Origin: an uncultured Pseudomonadaceae bacterium
GTDB taxonomy: Bacteria; Pseudomonadota; Gammaproteobacteria; Pseudomonadales; Pseudomonadaceae
Direction: 5' to 3'
Assembly (NCBI GenBank): GCA_947630465.1
Contig: CANRHT010000093.1
Span: forward strand, 1 to 7,517
DNA length: 7,517 bases
Below are positions 1 to 6,818 of the stretch, piece after piece. Position numbers and translations under genes: made by a program. The notes under the pieces were generated by a model. The model had not been told where the DNA came from, did not search any database, and saw only the letters and a list, made by a program, of their open reading frames with translations. Each line of letters starts with the position of its first letter. The stretch's first letter is position 1.

Positions 1-1013
1 TAGGCCACAGCAATGATGCTGTCACCCGACTGTGCGCGGTTGGCGTATAAACGCTGAGCAATACCGCAATGGTTATTGGCTTTAGCGTGTTGAATCACCG
101 CGAGCAAAGTATTGCTGTCTTGCGTCTCTTGCAAGCAGCTCTGTATAAACTGCAGATCATCCATTGTGCCCATGTTGTCCAGCGCACAACCGCCGCTTGC
201 GCTCACGGCGCCGGTCATTGGCTCAGGGTTGGCACTGACATCAGTATCCATATCTGTATCTGCATTTTGAACGGGATCCAGCTCTGCAGGATCGAGTGCG
301 GCAGCGCTATCAGCAGCAGGAGCGCTGGAGGCACCATTACCCAAACCGGGTATGTTTTGTTGAGATAACCACCAACCTAGCGCGGCTAAGAGTGCAATAA
401 AGAACACACCCAACAACGCCAGCAGAATAATTTTACCTTTGCCTTTTTGGGGCGCTGGGCTGGATGCTGGCTCAGCTGCGGCAATAGGCTCTGGAGTGGG
501 TTCAGGCTCAACAATGGGCTCAGCTGCTGGCTCTGGAGCGGGTGTCGGCTCAGGGTCAAGCTCAAGCTCAAGTTCTAAATCAGCAGCAGGCGGTACTGGC
601 ATCACCGGTGTTGAGGTTGCTAATACGCCAGAAGCCTCATGCGCTTTACTGCCCCCAAGTGCAGAACTGGGCAATATGCCTGCATTCACTTTTAGACGCC
701 CATTACTTGCAGCGCCTTGCGCATTACGCAAGGTGACAGCATAGTTTGCATTGATATTTTCAAGTAGTGGGTCAAGTAAGTCAGCACCGATATGAATCAG
801 TAAACCTTCAGCGTCCTGTGTGACTGAGATCAACTTAAACCAATATTCACTATTGCTCCACTGACTCGAAGCACCGTTCAAATAGCCCATATCTTGATTG
901 CGCTGAACCTTAAACTCCAAGCCGCTTGGCTCAGCATCCCAGTTTTTAATACGCATTTGCGCTTGGCCAGGAATATTGGGTTCTAACGGCTTAATAACAA
1001 CTTTAATACTCAT
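1..1013 (-). CDS. Single-pass membrane protein of the srfABC cluster (fourth gene), 3' end outside the window
   Basis: Unnamed protein; 337 complete codons are visible and the frame runs off the left edge. The ATG overlaps the srfC stop as ATGA, with AAGG 10 bases upstream (1024-1027). Residues 1-115 look like a compact beta-rich domain (WSNSEYWFKL near 52-61). Residues about 132-188 are a Pro/Glu/Ala-rich linker with repeated EP, PEP and PTP units and an ELELEL run. A basic KGKGK (190-194) precedes one hydrophobic helix (about 195-216, IILLALLGVFFIALLAALGWW), which predicts N-in/C-out topology. After the membrane come an acidic low-complexity stretch and a helical part with Cys276, Cys293 and Cys316; no cysteine occurs before 276. 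The last visible helices (NTLLAVIQHAKANNHCGIAQRLYANRA) recall Sel1/TPR-like helical pairs, but this is weak. There is no signal peptide. The two bases at the edge (TA) leave it open whether the next codon is Tyr or a stop. The gene is missing from ORF listings that require both ends. Function is unknown; its coupling to srfC suggests it is the membrane partner of SrfC and SrfB. Confidence 0.88.
   Translation of the reverse strand, partial: MSIKVVIKPLEPNIPGQAQMRIKNWDAEPSGLEFKVQRNQDMGYLNGASSQWSNSEYWFKLISVTQDAEGLLIHIGADLLDPLLENINANYAVTLRNAQGAASNGRLKVNAGILPSSALGGSKAHEASGVLATSTPVMPVPPAADLELELELDPEPTPAPEPAAEPIVEPEPTPEPIAAAEPASSPAPQKGKGKIILLALLGVFFIALLAALGWWLSQQNIPGLGNGASSAPAADSAAALDPAELDPVQNADTDMDTDVSANPEPMTGAVSASGGCALDNMGTMDDLQFIQSCLQETQDSNTLLAVIQHAKANNHCGIAQRLYANRAQSGDSIIAVA
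556..573. repeat. Three-copy hexanucleotide repeat in the linker of the fourth gene
   Basis: The plus strand carries TCAAGC twice, then TCAAGT. On the coding strand it encodes the ELELEL run at the start of the Pro/Glu-rich linker (about residues 147-152). The unit is a multiple of three, so gain or loss of a copy changes linker length without shifting the frame. The surrounding 460-560 stretch also has imperfect GGCTC-containing repeats that encode the PEP/PAP units. Confidence 0.7.
1010..1013 (-). promoter_or_regulatory. ATGA stop/start overlap, srfC to fourth gene
   Basis: The minus strand reads ATGA: the srfC stop TGA shares two bases with the ATG of the next gene, a four-base overlap. 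This arrangement normally gives translational coupling by ribosome reinitiation. A short AAGG at 1024-1027, inside the srfC end, can add a weak Shine-Dalgarno. It fixes the start of the fourth gene. Confidence 0.9.
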
Positions 1014-3709
1014 AGTGCAGGTGCCTTAAATGTGTCTAATACAGCGCCAAGGGCGTTGTTTTGCTCAAGGGTGATGTCGCTGCCGTCTTTCTGCCCAGCG
1101 TTGGCTTCTGTGGTGTCGTGAAACGCAGAAAACCAATCAAACTGGTATTGCAATCCCAGTTCAGGTGCTTGCTCGGGCAGGTTCGGTAAATCAGCGGGGC
1201 TATTTTGCGGGTAAAAATCAAACACTTTACCCGGTCGATTTTGTAAACGCCCAGCACGCTGCTCAAGTGGCAGGTGTAAACAACCAAACCAAGCAACAAA
1301 GTCTTGCAGTATCACTTGCAGTGTCAGCACTTGTTTCTCTACGGTTTGCTCGCGGCGGCTGCCAATTTCATTATGGGCTAACAGCGCTTGAGTGAGCTTT
1401 TCCTGCATATTAAAGCGGTAGCTGGCGATGACGATCTCATCCACCAAATCAGCCACTGCTTCTGGAGCACGGAACAATGATTTAAGTAGCTGGGTACGCT
1501 CGGCGGTGGCGCGCAGATGGCTTACCCACGCACTGAATGCCGCTTTAGCAAAACGAAACTCACTGCTATTTTCGTTATAAGTTGCGGTCTGCTTAACAGG
1601 CACGAGAGGCTCATCGCTACCAAAACCACCAAAATCAAAACCGCTATCATTGCCAAAGAAATTAATCTGTGGAGCTTCGCTTGCAGTGTCTTCAGCTTGG
1701 CTTTGGGTTTCGTAAATACCACTGAGATAAAGGTTACGCAGCACCTCATCTGGCACTGTCAAATAATGCAGTAGCTGACCAACTGATGCCCTATCCTGCC
1801 CTAAGCTCGCCAAAATACGCTGAGCTTTAAGACGCTTTTGTGCCAGCGCTGCATCGCCATCTTTTTGATACCAGCGTTCAAAGGTTGAACTCAAGGTGTG
1901 ATTGAGTTTTTGCCACTGTTCTTCGAGACGCGCCAGCTTAAAGTCGATATTAGCAATACCATTGAAGCTGCTACTGAACAGACTAATACCACCATCATTC
2001 AGACCTAGCATGGCGTCCCACGCTTCTGCAGGCTGCGCGATATGGCGCTTGACGGCATCCGTGGCAATAAACGCGCTACGCAAAACCTGCAATTCACCCT
2101 CAGCTTGCGGGGCAAAACCCTCTTCACTCTTTTGCGTATCGAGTTGAATAAAGCTGGTTTTAAGGCGAGGTTTGCGTACTAAAAAAGTATTGTTAAACGG
2201 CTGACGTGCTGACCACTCTTGCATCCAGGGTAAGTTACCGAAGCGTTCCATCATGGTCAGCTTCATCATGTTTTCACAGTGTTCCGGGATATTAGCGGCG
2301 CTTAAGTTCAGTCCGTTATCAATAAAACCATCCATCATGGTCAGCGCCCAAATCAAACCGCAACGCCCCTGCCGCTCCTCAGGTGTGGCGCCTTGAGTAT
2401 TCTCGATCCAGTCAGTTAAGACGGGGCCTACGGTAACAACTTCACTTTGTTTAAATGAGCTGGTACACATCACTAAAGCGCTCATTTCTTGCGATGTTGT
2501 ATAACGCTCAAACAGATAAGCCACCTTACCGCGCAACAATAAACGCGCAACGGGGCTGCTATCAGAGTCAGCCTCTACCGCATCTTCGATGTTGACCAAT
2601 TGCTCGCGGGTGCGATAGCCAGGAAAGTCCAGTAAATCGACTTTTTTGACGATATCGTCTTCCGGTGCACTGGCGAGCGGAAAAACCATTTCAGAAGTTA
2701 AAGCGGTTAGCTGCGCGGTTAAAATAGTCGCTGGGCTGCCAGATTGCCCATTGATTTCTGGCCGTACCTGCACGGGTATATCACGGGGTGATAGCAGTAA
2801 ACTGAGCGTATCAACGTTCATGATGCTGTTAGTTTGCTTAAGGTGCTCACCCACCTGTTGTACTAGCACACTGGTCGGCGCATACACTGTGCGCGCTAAA
2901 CCAAGCTGATGCAGAGCTGTACTTAACTGAATGTAAGCCTGCTTCAATAATGGCTGCTGCCCCCACAGCACCGCAAACACATCCGCGCGCTGCGCGATAC
3001 TCAAGTAAGGTGCGATTTTTATTAAGCGCGGCCAATAATGAGCCTCAAGCTTACTCGCTGTATTTTTAGACGTGGCATGCATGTAATCTAAAAAGGCAAC
3101 AATATCTTCAGCACTGACGCCCGGCACCGGCGTACTGGTATCCAGATTGTCATAGGGTGCCAACGCCTGCTGAATCACTTCATCAGTAATGCGATAATCA
3201 ACACGCTCTTGGTCAAACTCCTTGAACCAAGCATTCGCCAAGATCATGGCGATTTCAATTTCACGAAACAAGCGCAGCTGCAGCGGGTAATTGTCGTCCA
3301 CTGCAGGTTGTTGCTGGCAAGTAAAACGTGTCACCAGTCCAGTGGCTTCTTTACCACTGCCAACCGGATTAAAGTGCTCAATAAAGTTTAATTGAGTACC
3401 ATGCCCCGCATTGGTTTCCAGCTGGCCTGCTTGATCAGCCGCCAGCGCTGAAATCAGATAAGATTTACCTGCTTGGGATAGCCCAAAAAAACCAACAGTC
3501 ATCGGCGTGCTCGCCACATGCTTGAGACTCTGCGCAAGGTTACGTGCTTGATAGAGTTTAATATTTAAACTATCCGCTTCCGCATCCACTCGTGGTGCAG
3601 TGCTGCGTACATCATCAAGCCAGTTCAATGCATGCGCTGATCCTTGATAAATCGCATTCCATTTCGCTACCAGCTCATTTTGCTTAGCCGTTAATGTATT
3701 CCTACTCAT
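1010..3709 (-). CDS. srfC: SrfC family large P-loop (putative GTPase) protein
   Basis: 899 aa, complete, annotated in other genomes as 'virulence factor SrfC'. The N-terminal third is a nucleotide-binding domain. Walker A/G1 is GLSQAGKS at residues 76-83 after a hydrophobic strand (MTVGFF). A plausible G2 threonine lies in EATGLVTRF (121-129), and a G3-type DFPG at 361-364 follows the strand KVDLL. The spot expected for G4 reads TMMD (457-460) after LIWAL, without the usual lysine. The large spacing between G1 and G3 and the long helical remainder (about 590-820) resemble dynamin-like large GTPases more than small Ras-like ones; that is inference. Residues 683-700 are a Phe/Gly-rich low-complexity loop. 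No signal peptide or convincing transmembrane helix is seen, so it is probably cytosolic or peripheral at the membrane. The start is fixed by an ATGA overlap with srfB and a GGGA 7 bases upstream. Name confidence is high; biochemical activity is inferred. Confidence 0.9.
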   Translation of the reverse strand: MSRNTLTAKQNELVAKWNAIYQGSAHALNWLDDVRSTAPRVDAEADSLNIKLYQARNLAQSLKHVASTPMTVGFFGLSQAGKSYLISALAADQAGQLETNAGHGTQLNFIEHFNPVGSGKEATGLVTRFTCQQQPAVDDNYPLQLRLFREIEIAMILANAWFKEFDQERVDYRITDEVIQQALAPYDNLDTSTPVPGVSAEDIVAFLDYMHATSKNTASKLEAHYWPRLIKIAPYLSIAQRADVFAVLWGQQPLLKQAYIQLSTALHQLGLARTVYAPTSVLVQQVGEHLKQTNSIMNVDTLSLLLSPRDIPVQVRPEINGQSGSPATILTAQLTALTSEMVFPLASAPEDDIVKKVDLLDFPGYRTREQLVNIEDAVEADSDSSPVARLLLRGKVAYLFERYTTSQEMSALVMCTSSFKQSEVVTVGPVLTDWIENTQGATPEERQGRCGLIWALTMMDGFIDNGLNLSAANIPEHCENMMKLTMMERFGNLPWMQEWSARQPFNNTFLVRKPRLKTSFIQLDTQKSEEGFAPQAEGELQVLRSAFIATDAVKRHIAQPAEAWDAMLGLNDGGISLFSSSFNGIANIDFKLARLEEQWQKLNHTLSSTFERWYQKDGDAALAQKRLKAQRILASLGQDRASVGQLLHYLTVPDEVLRNLYLSGIYETQSQAEDTASEAPQINFFGNDSGFDFGGFGSDEPLVPVKQTATYNENSSEFRFAKAAFSAWVSHLRATAERTQLLKSLFRAPEAVADLVDEIVIASYRFNMQEKLTQALLAHNEIGSRREQTVEKQVLTLQVILQDFVAWFGCLHLPLEQRAGRLQNRPGKVFDFYPQNSPADLPNLPEQAPELGLQYQFDWFSAFHDTTEANAGQKDGSDITLEQNNALGAVLDTFKAPAL
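3706..3709 (-). promoter_or_regulatory. ATGA stop/start overlap, srfB to srfC
   Basis: The minus strand reads ATGA: the srfB TGA stop and the srfC ATG overlap by four bases, as at the next junction. GTGGGA just upstream (GGGA at 3717-3720) can pair with 16S rRNA at a 7-base spacing. It decides the srfC start and suggests the ATPase and the GTPase-like protein are made in linked amounts. Confidence 0.9.
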
Positions 3710-6700
3710 TTTACATTCCCACTATCAAGCCAGTAGTTGGTTTCGCCCATATCCGTATCCAGCATGGTGTTGAGCTGCAGATCAAAATGCTTACGCGCAT
3801 TAAAGTTTGCATTGTCAGTGTCGCATTCAACTCTATGTATCGCTAAGCGGTCACTCACCACAGCATAAGGACCTTTACCTGCACGATTGTCATCAATCAC
3901 TTTAAAGCTGATCTTCACTACCGGAGCAGAATGCTGCATGGTCACTTTTGTAAACTGCGCCTGACCTTCTTCAGTCAAACGCAAGGTGTACAACGGTGAG
4001 GCCGACCAGCGTGTAATCGGTAACTGGCGGAAACCTAACCGTATGTCACCACGAAACTCCAGCGCGATCGGATCACCTTCTTCACTACCGTCAACGGTGG
4101 GTAGCTGAATTTTGCCATCGGCAGTTTTAATATTGTCGTACAGCACATCGCCAGCACCGATATGGTTTTTCTTATCGATCACACCGAAATAACGAATCGT
4201 CGAATACGGTTTTAAATCATAGGAATGAAAGTAGAAGTTCATAATGCTGCGATCTGCCGCCAGCATACAGAGCATCGCTCCCACCGCCGCTGTGGTTTTG
4301 GGATCTTCAATTAAGCCGTTCTTATGGAAGGGGTACCAACCACCGGTGTGGTAATTATGCATTGGCAAAATACGCCCCGGATGCAGCGGCAAGAGCTTAC
4401 GGATAAAGGCTTGCAGCCCAGGTAAGCGTGATGGACGCCCTGTCAGCAGCAACATATCGCATGGGTACTGGTTAATCACTTCACATAAGCCTGACAGCGA
4501 CTCAGTGATAGTTATTTTATCCGATAAAAAATTGCTATGCAGTTCACGTAAATCAAAGCTGATTTCAATGTTGTGCAAGTCAAAATCAAGACTGGTATTG
4601 CCTAAATTGCGGCGCAGTTCAGTTTCAACAAAGCTTTTAACGGATTGGCTGGCTGGAGCAGGCATGAGATCTGCAAATTTAAATGTTTGCGCTGTCTGTA
4701 TTTCTTCAAGATCAAACTTTTCATACATTTTTAAAATATTGAGCGCAATCGGCACAAATACTTGCAAGGTCAATTGCTGACGGTAGATCTGACTTTGCAT
4801 GCTGACCTGATTGTTACCGCAGATAATAGACAGTAATGTATCAACTTGAGCGTCCGAAGCACCCTTAGCCCGCAAAGCGACTTTAAAGCTACGCACGATA
4901 AAGGTTTGGATCACATCTAAAACAATGTCGTCACCTGCCACTTTAAAGCTGTCTCGAAACAACTGCTTTGGCACAATAGAAACGTTACTGCCTGAGGTTT
5001 GCCCCCGCTCAAGCTGGTACTCAGTAATCACTAAATCGGTTGTGCCACCACCTATATCAATGGATGCCAAGATGATGTTCTCGTCACTGTTGTTCAGTTG
5101 TTTATCGGGTCGTCGAATGGCTTTAAAAAACTGCTCGGGATGACCGGCAAAGTGCTCGTTAATTTCAGTATATAAGTACACCAACTGGCCGCAGGAGGCT
5201 TCATCCCACTCCACATTGGTTTTTGGTAGCGGCACACTGGGTTCTGGGTTGTTCGTGCTTTTATCAACCTTCGCTGTGTATGGATTTTCCTCTCCCGTAT
5301 GCCAGCCTAGACTTTTCCAGACCAAAACAATCGCCTCTTCTAAGCGATCGCTTAAAATCGAGCGTTCAGCTTGCGCCATCCCCGGTGGTACCGTCAGGGT
5401 AATGCTATTGAGCTGACGGGGGATTTCTGTCTGACCTTGACGCGCTCGTTGTGCAGGACTGTTGATTTGACACAGCGCTTGAGTTAACACCTCAGCCAAC
5501 ATAAATGTCATCAGCGAACTGCGTGAGTAATGAGGAATAAAAACAGGAAAACGATCATCCTCATCCAGACAGTGTAAGGGGCGACCTTCTTCATCGATCA
5601 AGCTCGAGAAAGGTGCTGCTGTGGCTTGTGCTTCAGAGTCACTTTTCACATACGCCGAGTTAAAACGCCAAGGATACTGATGACGATTCTCATCCCACAG
5701 ATAACGCTTTGGACTGGATAACCCTGTAGAACCCTCGGTTCCGCGACGACGACTGGCTAAATAAGCCGCCTCATTACCGACACGTGCAATAGTGGGCCAT
5801 AAAAATGCGTCATTACGCCCGCTCTTAACACCAAAGTTTTCTCTACCGAAGACGGCTTGGGTAAACTCAACACGGCTTTCAAACGCATTGTTGTACACAT
5901 GTTCCGGTGCGGATAAATCACGTAACTGCAAAATATAGTTACTGTTTAACCGTGAGCTGCCAGCACCCAGATTTTCAATCAAAATACCGCATGTACGTGA
6001 ATTCCCTACATCCAGAACCAAGTCCACAGGTACCACTGTTTTTGAGTTTAAGCTGCTACTCACAAAGCGAACGGCTGGAATGTTTAGTTTTGGCTGTGTA
6101 GGGCTTTTTTTGTGCACAGTGGTCGGCGCAATCAGGCTGAGCAAGTTGAGCATGTGCGCCTGTGGCTCGTATGCATCCAGTGCTTCTTCTAATTCTTGTG
6201 CATCAAGATGAGTTGAGTTCTCTTTAAAAATATCTTCAAGCCAATTGTTAACCCAGTCTTGCGTAAAGAACCAATTGGTTTGCTCAACCCCCATGCTCAA
6301 CTTAAAAATAAGGCCACTGCTCATATCGGTTGGGCTTGGAGCAAGGTAATTCGAGTACTCGTTATCTGCCATTAAGTTGGTATCAAAGGCGATGGTAATA
6401 CGGTAATTATTACCATCCTGATCCAACTCATCCAACTTCACAATGCGGATACGCGCCCAGTTCGAAGGGCCTTGAGCATAGGTGTGCGGTCGGGTAAAAC
6501 GCAAAAACGGTAACGGCAACCACTGACCGTCGAACAGCTCTAAGCTGTCTTGTACAGGTAAATCATAGCTGGGCTGACTTCTAATAATATTATTAGTAAT
6601 CTGCTCTGGCGTTTTATCGTAATAATAAAAATCATCTTCTGCGTTGTAAGCCAGCCGTGTCACGGTGTGGTTGGTGGGTTTAACAAACTCGCCGCTGGGC

Positions 6701-6801
6701 TCTTTATTGACTTGTAACGCCAAACCTAAGTCAATGAACTGAATACCAGTATTGCTAACTAAAGTGATAGTTTCGTCAAATTTTGTAAGTTCAGGCAACA
6801 T
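3706..6801 (-). CDS. srfB: SrfB family actin/Hsp70-fold ATPase
   Basis: 1031 aa, complete, the family annotated as 'virulence factor SrfB'. The core has the three signatures of the actin/Hsp70/FtsA ATPase superfamily: phosphate-1 DVGNSRT (264-270) after strand VDLVL, phosphate-2 DIGGGTTD (582-589) after strand IILAS, and an adenosine motif LLTGRPSRLPG (785-795). A further Hsp70-like stretch, ITLTVPPGMAQAER (467-480), matches the 'TVPA...QR' region of chaperones. About 255 residues precede the ATPase core as a separate N-terminal domain. After about 860 the chain turns beta-rich to the end, roughly where Hsp70 carries its substrate-binding domain. No signal peptide or membrane helix is seen, so it is cytosolic. 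All nucleotide-contact motifs look intact, so an active ATPase is expected. The ATG is preceded by AGGGA at 10 bases. It lies 17 bp after the srfA stop and overlaps srfC by 4 bp. The cellular role is not known; the likely partners are its operon neighbours. Confidence 0.94.
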   Translation of the reverse strand: MLPELTKFDETITLVSNTGIQFIDLGLALQVNKEPSGEFVKPTNHTVTRLAYNAEDDFYYYDKTPEQITNNIIRSQPSYDLPVQDSLELFDGQWLPLPFLRFTRPHTYAQGPSNWARIRIVKLDELDQDGNNYRITIAFDTNLMADNEYSNYLAPSPTDMSSGLIFKLSMGVEQTNWFFTQDWVNNWLEDIFKENSTHLDAQELEEALDAYEPQAHMLNLLSLIAPTTVHKKSPTQPKLNIPAVRFVSSSLNSKTVVPVDLVLDVGNSRTCGILIENLGAGSSRLNSNYILQLRDLSAPEHVYNNAFESRVEFTQAVFGRENFGVKSGRNDAFLWPTIARVGNEAAYLASRRRGTEGSTGLSSPKRYLWDENRHQYPWRFNSAYVKSDSEAQATAAPFSSLIDEEGRPLHCLDEDDRFPVFIPHYSRSSLMTFMLAEVLTQALCQINSPAQRARQGQTEIPRQLNSITLTVPPGMAQAERSILSDRLEEAIVLVWKSLGWHTGEENPYTAKVDKSTNNPEPSVPLPKTNVEWDEASCGQLVYLYTEINEHFAGHPEQFFKAIRRPDKQLNNSDENIILASIDIGGGTTDLVITEYQLERGQTSGSNVSIVPKQLFRDSFKVAGDDIVLDVIQTFIVRSFKVALRAKGASDAQVDTLLSIICGNNQVSMQSQIYRQQLTLQVFVPIALNILKMYEKFDLEEIQTAQTFKFADLMPAPASQSVKSFVETELRRNLGNTSLDFDLHNIEISFDLRELHSNFLSDKITITESLSGLCEVINQYPCDMLLLTGRPSRLPGLQAFIRKLLPLHPGRILPMHNYHTGGWYPFHKNGLIEDPKTTAAVGAMLCMLAADRSIMNFYFHSYDLKPYSTIRYFGVIDKKNHIGAGDVLYDNIKTADGKIQLPTVDGSEEGDPIALEFRGDIRLGFRQLPITRWSASPLYTLRLTEEGQAQFTKVTMQHSAPVVKISFKVIDDNRAGKGPYAVVSDRLAIHRVECDTDNANFNARKHFDLQLNTMLDTDMGETNYWLDSGNVK
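6581..6596. repeat. Perfect 16-bp AT-rich palindrome inside srfB
   Basis: CTAATAATATTATTAG is its own reverse complement. It lies in the 5' part of srfB, encoding part of TNNIIRS near residues 69-75, within an AT-rich patch that extends to about 6635. It could be an accident of Asn/Ile codons or an operator-like site. I see no convincing -35/-10 pair placed to use it. Confidence 0.35.
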
Positions 6802-6818
6802 TATTGATCAGTCCCTAA
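6802..6818 (-). promoter_or_regulatory. srfB: srfA-srfB intergenic spacer with srfB ribosome binding site
   Basis: The only true gap between genes in the window is 17 bases. It holds AGGGA (6812-6816, minus strand) 10 bases before the srfB ATG. It is too short for a terminator, and I see no promoter in it, so srfB should be read from the srfA transcript. Confidence 0.75.

Noticed and set aside
69..368. Plus-strand frame opposite the C-terminal part of the fourth gene
   Set aside because: It lies entirely antisense to a well-supported membrane protein and shows no domain or coherent composition.
439..744. Plus-strand frame encoding a Gly/Ser-rich protein of about 100 residues
   Set aside because: It is the antisense of the Pro/Glu-rich linker of the fourth gene; the Gly/Ser runs are a mirror of GAG/CCA-type codons. 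No ribosome site or family resemblance.
4505..5416. Plus-strand frames opposite srfB (4505-4780, 4925-5143, 5216-5416)
   Set aside because: All are antisense to conserved ATPase motifs of SrfB, short and without recognisable features.
6600..6640. Possible internal promoter in the AT-rich patch of srfB
   Set aside because: TAATAT-like and TTTATT-like hexamers exist but no well-spaced -35/-10 pair stands out, and such matches are expected by chance in AT-rich coding sequence.
1010..6801. Treating srfB/srfC as proven virulence toxins
   Set aside because: The label comes from regulation and reports in enteric bacteria. The sequence shows cytosolic nucleotide-binding proteins without secretion signals, so a toxin role cannot be claimed here.
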